Numbered from the stretch's first letter, positions 1 to 9,908 are shown. The stretch: DNA of 64,000 nucleotides from Rhizobium sp. Root1334 (GCF_001426665.1 NZ_LMEY01000004.1:1-64000); one strand, 5' to 3'. Made by a program: numbers and translations. Notes: a model not told the origin generated them from the letters alone.

Positions 1-318
1 GGCGTGGTTATAGACCGTTGAGGAAGGCGACGATCTCCCTCTTCTCCCCATCGGGGAGAAGGTGGCCCGCAGGGCCGGATGAGGGGGGCGAAGCCACCTT
101 TACCTGACGAAACCGGGCACACTGGGATTGAAAGCCATGGCAAAACGCTTGACTAACAAGACAGTCGCTCTCCCCGCCGGGGAGAAGGCGGAGTCCACCT
201 CCCCCTCGAAAGGAGGTAAACATACCGCTTGCAACAAAGCCGAAAGCCGGAAAAAATCACTGTCAAACCAATCTGATACGAAACGTCCGAAGTCCCCGCA
301 TCATCCCGAGGTACCCCG
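1..318. other. Intergenic region before glgX
   Basis: No complete gene is seen. The first bases read, in frame 1, as a few codons ending in TGA at 19-21, which could be the tail of an upstream gene, but this is too short to identify. The rest holds a dispersed palindromic repeat (41-89) and a second, degenerate copy of its core (170-184, ctccccgccggggag). In relatives glgX often follows glgA and pgm, but that neighbourhood lies outside the window. Confidence 0.5.
41..89 (+). repeat. Dispersed Rhizobiaceae-type palindromic repeat, copy 1
   Basis: Two consecutive inverted repeats are visible: cttctcccc/ggggagaag (41-61) and ggccc/gggcc (64-76), followed by a G-run (about 81-87). Nearly the same roughly 48-bp unit occurs in reverse orientation at 42003-42050, 42 kb away. 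This marks it as a mobile or amplified intergenic palindromic element of the RIME/RPE kind described in rhizobia. The family name is an inference; the repetition is seen directly. Confidence 0.8.
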
Positions 319-2289
319 ATGCCGAACCTGCCCGCTTCTTCCCTCGGCGCCACGCTCACCGGCAGCGGCACGACCTTCGCGGTCCATTCTTCCTCGGCCT
401 CGGGCATCGAGCTCTGCCTCTACGACGCGAGCGGCAACAACGAATTGCGCCGTCTGCCGATGCAACGCGGCGAAGACGATGTTTGCAGCCTGACAATCCC
501 GGACGCCCCGTCGGGCACGCGGTACGGTTTTCGGGCTTCAGGAGATTACGATCCGGACAACGGCCTCTGGTTCGACCCCGCCAAGCTGCTGGTCGACCCC
601 TATGCCCGTGAACTCGACCGGCCGTTCCATTACGATCCCCGCCTGTCGGCTTTCGGGGACGACACCGCCGATCTGGTGCCAAAGGCGATCGTGACCGCGC
701 CGCAGAGCGCACAACGCCAGCCCCCGGTCTTCCAGACCGGCGGCCTGATTTACGAAGTTGCCGTCCGCCCCTTCACCATGCTGCATCCCGATGTGCCGGA
801 ACAGCAACGCGGCACCGTTGCGGCCCTTGCCCATCCCGCCGTCATCGCCCACCTGAAGCGCATCGGCGTTTCCGCCATCGAGCTGATGCCGATCACCGCC
901 TGGATCGACGAGCGCCATCTGCCCCCGCTCGGCCTTACCAACGGCTGGGGCTACAATCCCGTCGCCTTCATGGCGCTCGACCCGCGCCTTGTGCCTGGCG
1001 GCATGACGGAACTGCGCGAAACGGTTGCGACCCTGCATGCCGCGGGCATTGGCGTTCTTCTCGATCTGGTCTTCAACCATTCCGGCGAAAGTGACCGCTT
1101 CGGCGCGACGCTCTCGATGCGCGGCCTCGACAACCATGCCTATTACCGCCACGCCGAGGACCGGCCCGGCGAACTGATCAACGACACAGGTACGGGCAAC
1201 ACCATCGCCTGCGATCACCCGGTGGTGCGCCAGTTGATCCTCGACAGCCTGCGCCATTTCGTTCTGTCGGCAGGCATAGACGGCTTCCGGTTCGATCTCG
1301 GCTCGATCCTCGGCCGAGATGCCAATGGTTTCCGCAGCGATGCCGCCCTGCTTACCGAAATGCGCACCGACCCAGTCCTGAAAGACCGCATCCTGATCGC
1401 CGAACCCTGGGATATCGGTCCCGGCGGCTACCAGCTCGGCAATTTCCCGGCCTCCTTCCTCGAATGGAACGACCGGGCGCGCGATGACCTGCGCCGCGTC
1501 TGGCGCGGTGATAGCCACACGATCGGCGATCTGGCGACGGCGCTCGCCGGCTCATCCAATATCTTCTCCCGCAATGGCGGTGAAAAGACCCGTAGCGTCA
1601 ATTTCATCGCCGCCCATGATGGCTTCACGCTGATGGATCTCGTCTCCTATGCCGGCAAACACAACGAGGCGAATGGCGAGCACAATCGCGACGGCCACAA
1701 CGAAAATCACTCCTGGAACAATGGCGTCGAAGGCGCAACAGCCGATCCCGAAGTTCTGGGCTTCCGCCGCCGCGATGTCATGGGCCTGCTCTCCACCCTG
1801 TTTGCCAGCCGCGGCGCCATCATGCTGACAGCGGGTGATGAAGGCGGCCGCAGTCAGCACGGCAACAACAACGCCTATTGCCAGGACAACGCCATCACCT
1901 GGGTCGATTGGAGCCAACTGGACGACACGCTTATCGCCCACACCGCCGCTCTGTCGCACATCCGCGCCCGCTTCGATGTCTTCAGCGATACCACGTTCTT
2001 TACCGGCAACGGTGATGTCGAGTGGCTGCGTTTCGACGGCCAACCGATGACGACGGGCGACTGGGAAAGCGCAACTACCGACCATCTGGTCATGCTGCTG
2101 TCCACCGGCGACAGGGACCAAAGCAGACGCACCCGGCTTGCCATCGCCATCAACCGCAGCCACGCGCCGCATGCGGTTCATCTGCCGGTCCGGCCGGGCT
2201 CGGGCTGGCAAAGCCTGCTACCGTCAGCCAACGCCGGTATCGGCATGACGGCGGCACGAAGTGTCAGTTTCCACGTCGAAATTTTGTAA
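319..2289 (+). CDS. glgX: Glycogen debranching enzyme GlgX
   Basis: GlgX is a GH13 isoamylase-type enzyme that hydrolyses alpha-1,6 branches of phosphorylase-trimmed glycogen in the cytoplasm. The 656-residue length is normal. The N-terminal CBM48-like domain (about 8-95, with the usual YGFRA segment) is followed by the alpha-amylase barrel. The catalytic triad is visible: nucleophile Asp326 in GFRFDL, acid/base Glu362 in LIAEPWD, and Asp434 in AAHDGFTL. A long asparagine- and histidine-rich loop after Asp434 (about residues 447-470) is typical of GlgX. The ATG at 319 follows a long non-coding stretch. No other glycogen genes are in the window, so operon partners, if any, lie upstream. Confidence 0.95.
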   Translation: MPNLPASSLGATLTGSGTTFAVHSSSASGIELCLYDASGNNELRRLPMQRGEDDVCSLTIPDAPSGTRYGFRASGDYDPDNGLWFDPAKLLVDPYARELDRPFHYDPRLSAFGDDTADLVPKAIVTAPQSAQRQPPVFQTGGLIYEVAVRPFTMLHPDVPEQQRGTVAALAHPAVIAHLKRIGVSAIELMPITAWIDERHLPPLGLTNGWGYNPVAFMALDPRLVPGGMTELRETVATLHAAGIGVLLDLVFNHSGESDRFGATLSMRGLDNHAYYRHAEDRPGELINDTGTGNTIACDHPVVRQLILDSLRHFVLSAGIDGFRFDLGSILGRDANGFRSDAALLTEMRTDPVLKDRILIAEPWDIGPGGYQLGNFPASFLEWNDRARDDLRRVWRGDSHTIGDLATALAGSSNIFSRNGGEKTRSVNFIAAHDGFTLMDLVSYAGKHNEANGEHNRDGHNENHSWNNGVEGATADPEVLGFRRRDVMGLLSTLFASRGAIMLTAGDEGGRSQHGNNNAYCQDNAITWVDWSQLDDTLIAHTAALSHIRARFDVFSDTTFFTGNGDVEWLRFDGQPMTTGDWESATTDHLVMLLSTGDRDQSRRTRLAIAINRSHAPHAVHLPVRPGSGWQSLLPSANAGIGMTAARSVSFHVEIL

Positions 2290-2371
2290 CCCTATACTGC
2301 TTCCCCGATTGCCGTTTTTCGAAAGAGCGGCATATAGAGAAACGGGGGGATGTTTTTGATCGGAAAAGAGA

Positions 2372-2860
2372 ATGCCGCAGGAAATTTCGCTATCTGACGT
2401 CAAGAACCTGGTGGGCACCGAAGTCGGTATTTCCGACTGGATCACAGTGACGCAAGACACCATCGACAGCTTTGCCGGTGCCACCGACGACCATCAGTTC
2501 ATCCATACGGACCCGATACGCGCCGCCGCAGAAACTCCGTTCGGCGGCACCATTGCCCACGGCTTCCTGTCACTCTCGCTGCTCTCGGCGATGAACTACA
2601 ACTGCCTGCCGCGTGTGCGCGAACAGACGATGGGTATCAACTACGGCTTCGACAAGGTGCGCTTCATGACGCCGGTGAAAAGCGGCGCCAAGGTGCGCGG
2701 CCGCTTCACCATGGCCGAAGCCCGCTTCCGCGGCGCCGGCATGCTGATGGTCACCTATGAGGTTACCGTCGATATCGAAGGCGAACGCAAGCCGGCGCTG
2801 ACGGCAACGTGGCTCACCATCATCCAGTTCGACCCGAAGGATCGGCCGGAGGATGCGTGA
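2372..2860 (+). CDS. MaoC-family dehydratase, NodN-like
   Basis: A 162-residue single hot-dog-fold protein. The hydratase-2 motif is present: Asp and His in DDHQFIHTDP (about 40-49), then GGTIAHGFLSL (about 61-71). The compact size and DHQFIH wording match the NodN branch, named from Rhizobium nodulation genes, although many non-nodulating bacteria carry this gene. Family members hydrate enoyl-CoA thioesters, but the substrate cannot be read from sequence. It starts 82 bp after glgX with an AAAAGAG ribosome site, and may be co-transcribed with it, although the functions are unrelated. It ends convergently with the sox operon. Confidence 0.85.
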   Translation: MPQEISLSDVKNLVGTEVGISDWITVTQDTIDSFAGATDDHQFIHTDPIRAAAETPFGGTIAHGFLSLSLLSAMNYNCLPRVREQTMGINYGFDKVRFMTPVKSGAKVRGRFTMAEARFRGAGMLMVTYEVTVDIEGERKPALTATWLTIIQFDPKDRPEDA

Positions 2861-2962
2861 TCCAGAGGCGATAGGAGACCCTCGGAACTGACCGCCGATT
2901 TCATGACCGTGGGGTCGGATCGCTCGAGTGAGCCCGGATGCCATCGAGACCGGGCTACACCA

Positions 2963-3511
2963 TCAGTTCCCCGCGTCCTCGGCAGCTTCGGCGAGAAGCG
3001 TCGAGACATACGGCGAAAACGACCGCCAGCACTCGACCCGGAACGTATCTTCGGCAGTACGCAAAAGCACGATCTCGGCCTTGGCCAGAACCGTGCGCGA
3101 GCAGGCGCCAACCGGGAAGGCCGCCAGCGACAGGTCCTGCGGGCAGCCGCCGTTGATCGCCACAGCGGCACCCCGGCCCTTGACGATAATGGCCGTGTTG
3201 CGATGGGAAACATCGGTCGCCGAATGCAGCACGTTGCTGGACGCCACCGCTGCCATCAGGTCGGCCCCGTTCTCGTCGATGATGAGCCATTCATCCGGCC
3301 CGAGCCAGAGCGCGTGGCGGCCATTCGAAGATGCAGACGTCTTGGCTTTGGTGGGCAGCAACAGGCCGAGCACTCCCGAGAGAGCTGCAACAGCATCTGG
3401 CTTGGCCCTGAGCGATATCCGGGTTGCGGGAGAAGCGACGGAAAGCGCGGCAGCACCGGAGCCGCCGTGAAAGCCGGAAAGCGGCAGGGTACGGGTTGCG
3501 AGATCAGCCAT
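2963..3511 (-). CDS. soxG: Sarcosine oxidase subunit gamma SoxG
   Basis: This is the fourth gene of a heterotetrameric sarcosine oxidase operon. The product (182 residues from the chosen ATG) resembles the aminomethyltransferase-like gamma subunit: LWLGPDEWLII (about 68-78), a conserved DVSHRN segment, and the C-terminal FRVECWRSFSPYV. The start at 3511 was preferred over 3535 because a strong GGAAGGAGG site (3521-3529) sits correctly before it. It overlaps the 3' end of soxA by 8 bp, indicating translational coupling. Gamma has no catalytic cofactor and stabilises the complex. Confidence 0.92.
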   Translation of the reverse strand: MADLATRTLPLSGFHGGSGAAALSVASPATRISLRAKPDAVAALSGVLGLLLPTKAKTSASSNGRHALWLGPDEWLIIDENGADLMAAVASSNVLHSATDVSHRNTAIIVKGRGAAVAINGGCPQDLSLAAFPVGACSRTVLAKAEIVLLRTAEDTFRVECWRSFSPYVSTLLAEAAEDAGN

Positions 3512-6497
3512 TGATGCGGCCTCCTTCCTTGTCAAAGAACACCATGTCGCTCACCTCGACGGCGATCGTCTTGTCGGGCATCGGCACATACAGCGTCTGG
3601 CCAATCTTCGCCTTGCCGCCAGCAACCAGCGCCAGAGCGATCGAGCGGCCGCAGTTTTCCGACCAGTAGGCCGAGGTCACATGACCGATCATCGTCATCG
3701 GCAGCGGCTGGTTCGGATTGGCAACGATCTGCGCCCCCTCTTCCAGCACCACCGCCGGGTCCTTGGTCAAAAGCCCGACAAGCTGCTTGCGGCCATCGGC
3801 GACCAGATCGGGACGGCGCAGGCCGCGAATGCCGACGAAATCAGCCTTCCTCTTGCCGACCGCCCAGCCAAGCGAGGCATCGTCGGGGGTCACTGTCCCG
3901 TCGGTATCCTGACCGACGATGATGTAGCCCTTCTCGGCGCGCAGGATATGCATCGCCTCGGTGCCATAGGCGCAACCGCCGAGCGCTTCGGTCCGCTCGG
4001 AAATCGCCGCCCAGACGGCCGGGCCGAAATCGGCGGGAACGTTGACTTCGAAGCCGGTTTCGCCGGTAAACGACATGCGGAACAGCCGGGTCGGCACGCC
4101 GCAGATCTTGCCTTCGCGAACGCTCATATGCGGGAAGGCGTCGTTCGACAGATCGATACCTTCCACCAGCGGTCCGATGATCTCGCGCGCCTTCGGCCCC
4201 TGCACGGCGATGACAGCCCACTGCTCGGTAGCGGAGGTCAGCCAGACGTTCAGATGCGGAAACTCGGTCTGAAGATAGTCTTCCATATGGTTCATGACGC
4301 GGGCAGCGCCGCCCGTCGTCGTGGTGACATGGAAGCGGTCTTCCGCCATGCGGCCGACGACACCGTCGTCATAGACGAAGCCGTCTTCGCGAAGCATGAT
4401 GCCATAGCGGCAGCGGCCGGGCTTCAGCGTATCCCAGCTATTGGTGTAGATCAGGTTGAGGAACTGCGCTGCATCCGGGCCGACAACCTCGATCTTGCCG
4501 AGCGTCGAGGCATCGAAGATACCGGCGACGTCGCGCACCGTCTTGCACTCGCGGTTGACGGCCTGATGCATGTCCTCACCAGCCCGCGGATAATACCAGG
4601 CACGCTTCCACTGGCCGACATCCTCGAACACTGCGCCTTGAGCTTCTTCCAGCGCATGCATCGGCGTCTTGCGGGTCGGGTCAAACAATTCGCCACGCGA
4701 ATGGTTGATCAGCGTCCCGAAAGTCACCGGGGTATAGGGCGCACGGAACGTGGTGAGGCCAACCTTGGGGATTTCGCGGCCGAGCGTTTCAGCCGCGATC
4801 GCCAGACCATGGATGTTGGACAGCTTGCCCTGATCGGTCGCCATGCCATTGGTGGTGAAGCGCTTGATATGCTCGATCGAGTGCATGCCCTCGCGCACCG
4901 CAAGGCGAATGTCCTTGGCGCAGACGTCGTTCTGGAAATCGATGAACGCCTTGACGGTCGTGTCCGGTCCAGCGCCCTCCGCAGCGCCGGCCATGCCGCC
5001 GGTCCAGGCAAAGGCATTCGCGCCCTGAAGCGCCAGCTTTTGCGAGGCGGTAAAGCCCGAGGCATTCGACATCAGTTCGCCGGCCGCTAGCGATTCCTCG
5101 ATGGTCGCCTGCAAATCGTTGGTGCCATTGCAGGCACCGACCGACAGGCAGTCCTGCGCATAGGTGCCAGGCAGGAAGCGCTGCGTCTCGGCGTCATAGG
5201 CGACCTTACCGCGCGACTGCGAGAACATGTGCACCGAAGGCGTCCAGCCCGCCGACATCAACAGCGCATCGATGGCGATCTTGCGCGCACCGCCGCCGCC
5301 ATTGCGGGCAACCGACATGGAGGAAACCCGAAGCTTGCCGCCGGTATCGACAACAGCGTGACCAGCCAGCACTTCGATGCCAAGGGAACGCGCTTCGGCC
5401 AGCACCGCTTCGCCCGGCTGCTCCCTGGTATCAACGATAGCAGCAACGGTAATACCGGCGCGCTTCAGATCGAAGGCAGCCTCATAGGCGGAATCGTTGG
5501 CCGTGTAGACGCCAACCTTCTTGCCGACGGCGACGCCGAAATGGTTGAGGAACGTGCGGGCGGCGGATGCCAGCATGATGCCCGGACGGTCATTGTTGGC
5601 AAACACCATATGCCGCTCGATGGCGCCGGTGGCGATGATGACGCGCTTGGCGCGGACCTGCCAGAGGCGCTCGCGCGGCAGTTTTTTATCCGGCTTGGCC
5701 AGATGCTCCGTCACCCGCTCGTTCAGGCCGACGAAATTCTGGGCGTAATAGCCGAACGCCGTCGTGCGCGGCAGGACGGTGACGTTGTCCATCTTCGCCA
5801 GATTGGCGGCGGTGGCCTGAGCCCAGGAATAACCGTCCTGTCCATCGATCGTGACGCTCTTGTCGTAATGCAGTGCACCGCCAACTTCCGGCTGCTCGTC
5901 ACAGATGATGACCCGCGCGCCAGTCTTGGCGGCGGCAAGCGCTGCCGAAAGGCCAGCCACCCCGGCGCCAATCACCAGAACATCGCAATGGGCGTAGCGG
6001 CTGGAATAATGATCGGTGTCGTCTTCGGTCGGCGACACGCCGAGACCCGCCGCCGCACGGATTTGCGGCTCGTAGACGTGTTTCCAGGCCTGCTTCGGCC
6101 ACATGAAGGTCTTGTAGTAGAAACCGGCGGCAAAGAACGGTGCCAGCAGGTTGTTGACCGCGCCAACGTCGAAGGCGAGCGACGGCCAGCGGTTCTGCGA
6201 GATGACCTTCATGCCGTCAAAGACGTCCTGCACGGTGGCCCGCACGTTCGGCTGCTTGCGGGCAGCATCGCGCTCAACGCCGATCAACGCATTCGGCTCT
6301 TCCGCACCAGCCGACACGATGCCGCGTGGACGGTGATACTTGAACGAGCGGCCGACCAGATGAACGCCGTTGGCCAGCAGCGCCGAGGCGACGGTATCGC
6401 CTTCAAGGGCGGCATAGCTCTTGCCGTCGAAGAAGATTCGGGCGGTTTTTGCAGGGGTGAGACGGCCTGCACCGGGGATACGATTGGCGCCGCTCAT
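3504..6497 (-). CDS. soxA: Sarcosine oxidase subunit alpha SoxA
   Basis: SoxA is the large subunit of the cytoplasmic tetrameric sarcosine oxidase, which converts sarcosine, oxygen and tetrahydrofolate to glycine, hydrogen peroxide and 5,10-methylene-THF. Its 997 residues match the family. An N-terminal domain is followed by a Rossmann dinucleotide motif (DVLVIGAGVAGLSAALA, near 173) that binds NAD+. The C-terminal 380 residues resemble glycine-cleavage T protein (GETGFEVNVP, RAEKGYIIVGQD), the folate site. The ATG overlaps the soxD stop as ATGA, so the two are translationally coupled. The large open frames on the opposite strand (3681-5090, 5229-6524) are shadows. Confidence 0.97.
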   Translation of the reverse strand: MSGANRIPGAGRLTPAKTARIFFDGKSYAALEGDTVASALLANGVHLVGRSFKYHRPRGIVSAGAEEPNALIGVERDAARKQPNVRATVQDVFDGMKVISQNRWPSLAFDVGAVNNLLAPFFAAGFYYKTFMWPKQAWKHVYEPQIRAAAGLGVSPTEDDTDHYSSRYAHCDVLVIGAGVAGLSAALAAAKTGARVIICDEQPEVGGALHYDKSVTIDGQDGYSWAQATAANLAKMDNVTVLPRTTAFGYYAQNFVGLNERVTEHLAKPDKKLPRERLWQVRAKRVIIATGAIERHMVFANNDRPGIMLASAARTFLNHFGVAVGKKVGVYTANDSAYEAAFDLKRAGITVAAIVDTREQPGEAVLAEARSLGIEVLAGHAVVDTGGKLRVSSMSVARNGGGGARKIAIDALLMSAGWTPSVHMFSQSRGKVAYDAETQRFLPGTYAQDCLSVGACNGTNDLQATIEESLAAGELMSNASGFTASQKLALQGANAFAWTGGMAGAAEGAGPDTTVKAFIDFQNDVCAKDIRLAVREGMHSIEHIKRFTTNGMATDQGKLSNIHGLAIAAETLGREIPKVGLTTFRAPYTPVTFGTLINHSRGELFDPTRKTPMHALEEAQGAVFEDVGQWKRAWYYPRAGEDMHQAVNRECKTVRDVAGIFDASTLGKIEVVGPDAAQFLNLIYTNSWDTLKPGRCRYGIMLREDGFVYDDGVVGRMAEDRFHVTTTTGGAARVMNHMEDYLQTEFPHLNVWLTSATEQWAVIAVQGPKAREIIGPLVEGIDLSNDAFPHMSVREGKICGVPTRLFRMSFTGETGFEVNVPADFGPAVWAAISERTEALGGCAYGTEAMHILRAEKGYIIVGQDTDGTVTPDDASLGWAVGKRKADFVGIRGLRRPDLVADGRKQLVGLLTKDPAVVLEEGAQIVANPNQPLPMTMIGHVTSAYWSENCGRSIALALVAGGKAKIGQTLYVPMPDKTIAVEVSDMVFFDKEGGRING

Positions 6498-6838
6498 TTA
6501 GCATTCGACTCCGTGGCTTCATAGGTTTCGACTGTCGCTTCCGTTGCCGGACGCAGCGTGCTGAGATCCGGGCGCGGCAAGCCGGCCTTGTAAGTGGTCA
6601 GGAATTTGTCGCTGACGGTATCGCGGGCAGCATTGAAGAAGCGGCCACAACCGTTCAGATGCCGCCAGCGCTCGAAGGTCAGCCCCTTGACGTTGTCGCG
6701 CAGGAAGAAGAAGGCCTCGAATTCCTCATCGGTCATCTCGGTCATGTTGGTGGGACGGGCGATATGCGCGTCACCGGCCTGGCGGAATTCGAGCTCTGAA
6801 CGCTCTTCCTCGCAATAGGGGCAGTAGATCAAAAGCAT
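6494..6838 (-). CDS. soxD: Sarcosine oxidase subunit delta SoxD
   Basis: The 114-residue delta subunit carries the structural zinc site: Cys6 and Cys9 (YCPYC) plus His60 and Cys64 (RHLNGCGRFF), the same spacing as in characterised SoxD proteins. It is the small cytoplasmic subunit that bridges alpha and beta. It follows soxB by 11 bp and ends in an ATGA overlap with soxA, so the four genes form one transcript in the order B-D-A-G. Confidence 0.96.
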   Translation of the reverse strand: MLLIYCPYCEEERSELEFRQAGDAHIARPTNMTEMTDEEFEAFFFLRDNVKGLTFERWRHLNGCGRFFNAARDTVSDKFLTTYKAGLPRPDLSTLRPATEATVETYEATESNAK

Positions 6839-6849
6839 GGTGTTTCCCC

Positions 6850-8103
6850 TTAGTGCGCAACGGCGGCGGCGGCCGCTTCGTCGATCAGGCGGCCCGAACG
6901 GAAACGTTCCAGCGTGAACGGCGCATTGATCTTGTGCGGCGCGTCGTTGGCGATGGTATGGGCAAAGACATTGGCCGAACCCGGCGTTGCCTTGAAGCCG
7001 CCGGTGCCCCAGCCACAGTTGACGTAAAGGCCGGAAACCGGAGTCTTGGCGAGGATCGGCGAGCGATCCGGCGTCACGTCGACAATACCGCCCCAGGAAC
7101 GCATCATCTTCATGCGCCGGAAGATCGGGAAGAGTTCGCAGATGGCATCCAGCGTGTGGGTGATGATCTGCAGACCGCCAGTCTGGGAATAGGACGAATA
7201 CTGGTCAGTCCCGGCGCCGATGACGAGCTCGCCCTTGTCGGACTGCGAGATGTAGGCGTGTACGGTGTTGGACATGACCACGCAAGGAAAGATCGGCTTG
7301 ATCGGCTCCGACACCAGCGCCTGCAGCGGATAGCTGACCAGCGGCATGCGCACGCCGGCCATCTCCATCAGCACCGAGGTATGACCGGCAGCCACGACGC
7401 CGACCTTCTTGGCATTGATCTGGCCGCGATTGGTATCGACACCAGCGACGGAACCATCCGGATTGCGGCGGATGCCGGTGACTTCACAATTCTGGATGAT
7501 ATGAACGCCGCGATCGGCAGCCGCACGGGCGTAACCCCAGGCGACGGCGTCGTGACGCGCAGTACCGCCGCGCCGCTGCAGGGCGGCACCGTTGATCGGG
7601 TAGCGGGCGGTGCGGGAAATATCGAGCGGCGGGCAGAATTCTTTCGCCTGTTCCGGCGTCAGCCATTCATTGTCGATGCCGTTCAGGCGGTTGGCATGGA
7701 TATGGCGTTTGAACACCTGCTGGTCATGGATGTTGTGCGACAGCATCATCACGCCGCGGGCCGAGTACATCACGTTGTAGTTGAGATCCTGGCTGAGCCC
7801 GTCCCAGAGCTTCAAGGCGTGATCGTAGATCCCCGCACTTTCGTCATAGAGATAATTGGAGCGGATGATGGTGGTGTTGCGGCCGGTATTGCCGCCACCG
7901 AGCCAGCCCTTTTCGAGCACGGCGATATTGGTGATGCCGTGTTCCTTGGCGAGGTAATAGGCGGTGCCCAGGCCATGGCCGCCGGCGCCGATGATGATGA
8001 CATCATATTCCTTGCGCGGCTCGGGCGAGGTCCACTGAGCCTCCCATCCCCTGTGGCCGCGCATCGCTTCGCGAGCGACAGCAAAAACCGAATATTTGCG
8101 CAT
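6850..8103 (-). CDS. soxB: Sarcosine oxidase subunit beta SoxB
   Basis: SoxB is the flavoprotein subunit that oxidises sarcosine. Its 417 residues are the usual length. The FAD-binding Rossmann segment YDVIIIGAGGHGLGTAYYLA lies near 33-52, and NTGRNTTIIRSNY, characteristic of the family, near 72-84. The C-terminal VNCGWGTGGFKATPGSA segment matches D-amino-acid-oxidase-fold members. The ATG at 8103 has GGAGTG about 9 bases upstream. It is the first gene of soxBDAG. Sarcosine can come from choline, betaine or creatinine breakdown; a creatininase-family gene lies 14 kb away, but a link is only speculation. Confidence 0.96.
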   Translation of the reverse strand: MRKYSVFAVAREAMRGHRGWEAQWTSPEPRKEYDVIIIGAGGHGLGTAYYLAKEHGITNIAVLEKGWLGGGNTGRNTTIIRSNYLYDESAGIYDHALKLWDGLSQDLNYNVMYSARGVMMLSHNIHDQQVFKRHIHANRLNGIDNEWLTPEQAKEFCPPLDISRTARYPINGAALQRRGGTARHDAVAWGYARAAADRGVHIIQNCEVTGIRRNPDGSVAGVDTNRGQINAKKVGVVAAGHTSVLMEMAGVRMPLVSYPLQALVSEPIKPIFPCVVMSNTVHAYISQSDKGELVIGAGTDQYSSYSQTGGLQIITHTLDAICELFPIFRRMKMMRSWGGIVDVTPDRSPILAKTPVSGLYVNCGWGTGGFKATPGSANVFAHTIANDAPHKINAPFTLERFRSGRLIDEAAAAAVAH

Positions 8104-8509
8104 CCGCTTTCACACTCCGTAGTCCTGCCAGAAGGCCGGTGAATTTCTTGTGGTCGATCCTAGAAATCGCAAATCCCGAACTTCCGCAACGTTTCTTTTG
8201 CGACGCGAGACGGCGCTTGTCGCACGAGTTGCGACATGCCGCTTTCCGGGCACAATATAAGGCAGCGCCCATATTGGAAGCTGCAGCACACCGGGCCTGC
8301 TTCAGTGCGGTTACCGTTGCCGGAGCCGCGAAGCCATGGTTTTCCGGCGCTTTCGGCCGCCAAAAGCAACTGGAAGCTGGACTTTGAGCAACCGATCTGG
8401 TATCCGCTCTCTCAATCGTAAAGCTTCCGGGCTCCGCGAACTATATTTTTTTGCCTCGTTGACCTGATTTCATGAGGCGATCACTCCAAACTGAAGGAAC
8501 GGGATTCTC
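8104..8509. other. Divergent intergenic region, soxB / rpsU
   Basis: About 400 bp between the sox operon (leftward) and rpsU (rightward). It must contain both promoters. An AT-rich tract (around 8440-8455) lies before rpsU. No convincing riboswitch, operator palindrome or small gene was recognised; the short open frames here show no family resemblance. Confidence 0.5.
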
Positions 8510-8746
8510 GTGCAGGTACTAGTCCGCGACAACAATGTCGATCAAGCGCTTCGCGCACTCAAGAAGAAGCTGCAGCGCGAAGGCGTTTTCCGCGAAATGA
8601 AGATGCGTGAGGCCTACGAAAAGCCATCCCAGAAGCGCGCCCGCGAAAAGGCTGAAGGCGTTCGCCGCATTCGCAAGCTGGCCCGCAAGCGCCTGCAGCG
8701 CGAAATGGGTATCGTTACCCCCCGCCCTTCGGCGGCAGCGCGCTGA
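8510..8746 (+). CDS. rpsU: 30S ribosomal protein S21
   Basis: A 78-residue, highly basic protein. The [20 protein letters not shown] start and the [21 protein letters not shown] middle section are the S21 family signature. It belongs to the small ribosomal subunit near the 3' end of 16S rRNA and affects initiation. The start codon is GTG at 8510, preceded by GAAGGAACGGG (8493-8503). Alphaproteobacteria often carry paralogous rpsU genes near cold-shock genes; none is seen here. Confidence 0.96.
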   Translation: MQVLVRDNNVDQALRALKKKLQREGVFREMKMREAYEKPSQKRAREKAEGVRRIRKLARKRLQREMGIVTPRPSAAAR

Positions 8747-9011
8747 TCAGCGTTTACGGCGTATTTGACGCGTAAATTGGGCGGGGGCGACATGATCGCC
8801 ACCGCTCTTTCTGTTTCAATCGCATGTTGCCGGATATAATTCCTGACACAGGCGACGGGCGCGCAGAGCGTGCTACACTGTCTTCGGACACGGAGCGCAT
8901 CGATGACGATGCATCTGACGCTCCAGAACATTGAAACTGTGCATGCTGGCCCGGTCTGCCGCTTCAGGCCCGGGACATGCCGAGACGCTTCGCTTAACGA
9001 GGGAATCAATC

Positions 9012-9899
9012 TTGACATCGACTGCCAGGACTGCGGATTTTTCCGACCATACCGGCCTTGCCGGGCGCTCCAATCGGCGCGGTTTTGCCCTCGCCTCCAT
9101 GCTGGCTGTGACGGGCGCACTTGTCCTTTCCGGCTGCTCGACCGCAGATACGCCAAGCAACATGATGCGGGTCGAGCGGGCACAGGGAAGCAACGAGAAC
9201 ATTGCGTCTCTGTCTGCCGTGATCGCCGCCAATCCGAGCGACCCGGAAGGCTACAATGTCCGTGGTTCCGCCTACGGCCGCGCGGGTGAATTCCGCCGGG
9301 CACTCGCCGATTTCAACAAGGCGATCGAGCTCAATCCGCAATTCTATCAGGCCTATGCCAACCGCGCGCTTGTCCAGCGCAACATGGGCGACCAGTCGGC
9401 AGCGCAGTCCGATTACAACAAGGCCTTGCAGCTCAACCCGCGTTATGACGTCGCCTTCATCGGCCGCGGCAATCTTTACCGTCAGGCCGGACAGCTGGAT
9501 CAGGCGTTTGCCGATTTCAACAAGGCCATCGAACTCGACACGACAGACCCGCGCGCCTATCACAACCGTGGCTTGATCTATCAGGCCCGCAAGCAGCATG
9601 CCCAGGCGATCGAAGATTTTTCGACGGCGATCTCGCTGTCACCAAGCGCGCCGGAGCCCTATAACGGCCGTGGCATTTCCTATGTTGCCACCAATGACGA
9701 CGACAATGCGTTCGCAGATTTCAACACCGCGATCAACCTGAACGGCAAGATCGCCGAATCCTGGGCCAACCAGGCGCTGGTCTATGAGCGGCGCGGCGAC
9801 AAGGCGAAGGCAGCGAAGTCCTACGGTCACGCACTGTCGCTGGATCCGAAATACGAACCGGCTCGCGCCGGTCTTGCCCGCGTCAAGGCTGCCGGCTGA
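9012..9899 (+). CDS. TPR-repeat lipoprotein
   Basis: A lipoprotein with tetratricopeptide repeats. The N-terminus has a basic region (SNRRGF), a hydrophobic stretch and lipobox LVLSGC, so cleavage before Cys and lipid anchoring are expected. At least six TPR units of 34 residues follow, with recurring ADFNKAIELNP-type helices, giving a protein-protein interaction scaffold. TTG at 9012 is chosen because GAGGG (8999-9003) precedes it at good spacing and it puts the signal close to the N-terminus. ATG 8943 or TTG 8931 would add 23 or 27 residues before it. Homologues are widespread in rhizobia; the function is unknown. Confidence 0.85.
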   Translation: MTSTARTADFSDHTGLAGRSNRRGFALASMLAVTGALVLSGCSTADTPSNMMRVERAQGSNENIASLSAVIAANPSDPEGYNVRGSAYGRAGEFRRALADFNKAIELNPQFYQAYANRALVQRNMGDQSAAQSDYNKALQLNPRYDVAFIGRGNLYRQAGQLDQAFADFNKAIELDTTDPRAYHNRGLIYQARKQHAQAIEDFSTAISLSPSAPEPYNGRGISYVATNDDDNAFADFNTAINLNGKIAESWANQALVYERRGDKAKAAKSYGHALSLDPKYEPARAGLARVKAAG

Positions 9900-9908
9900 C
9901 GAGACAAG

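Noticed and set aside
3681..6524. Long open frames (469 and 431 codons) opposite soxA
   Set aside because: They are antisense shadows of soxA, a clear 997-residue family member; the reading is low-complexity with many Arg/Asp and has no recognised motif.
6853..8142. 429-codon frame opposite soxB
   Set aside because: Shadow of soxB, which carries FAD motifs and matches operon partners.
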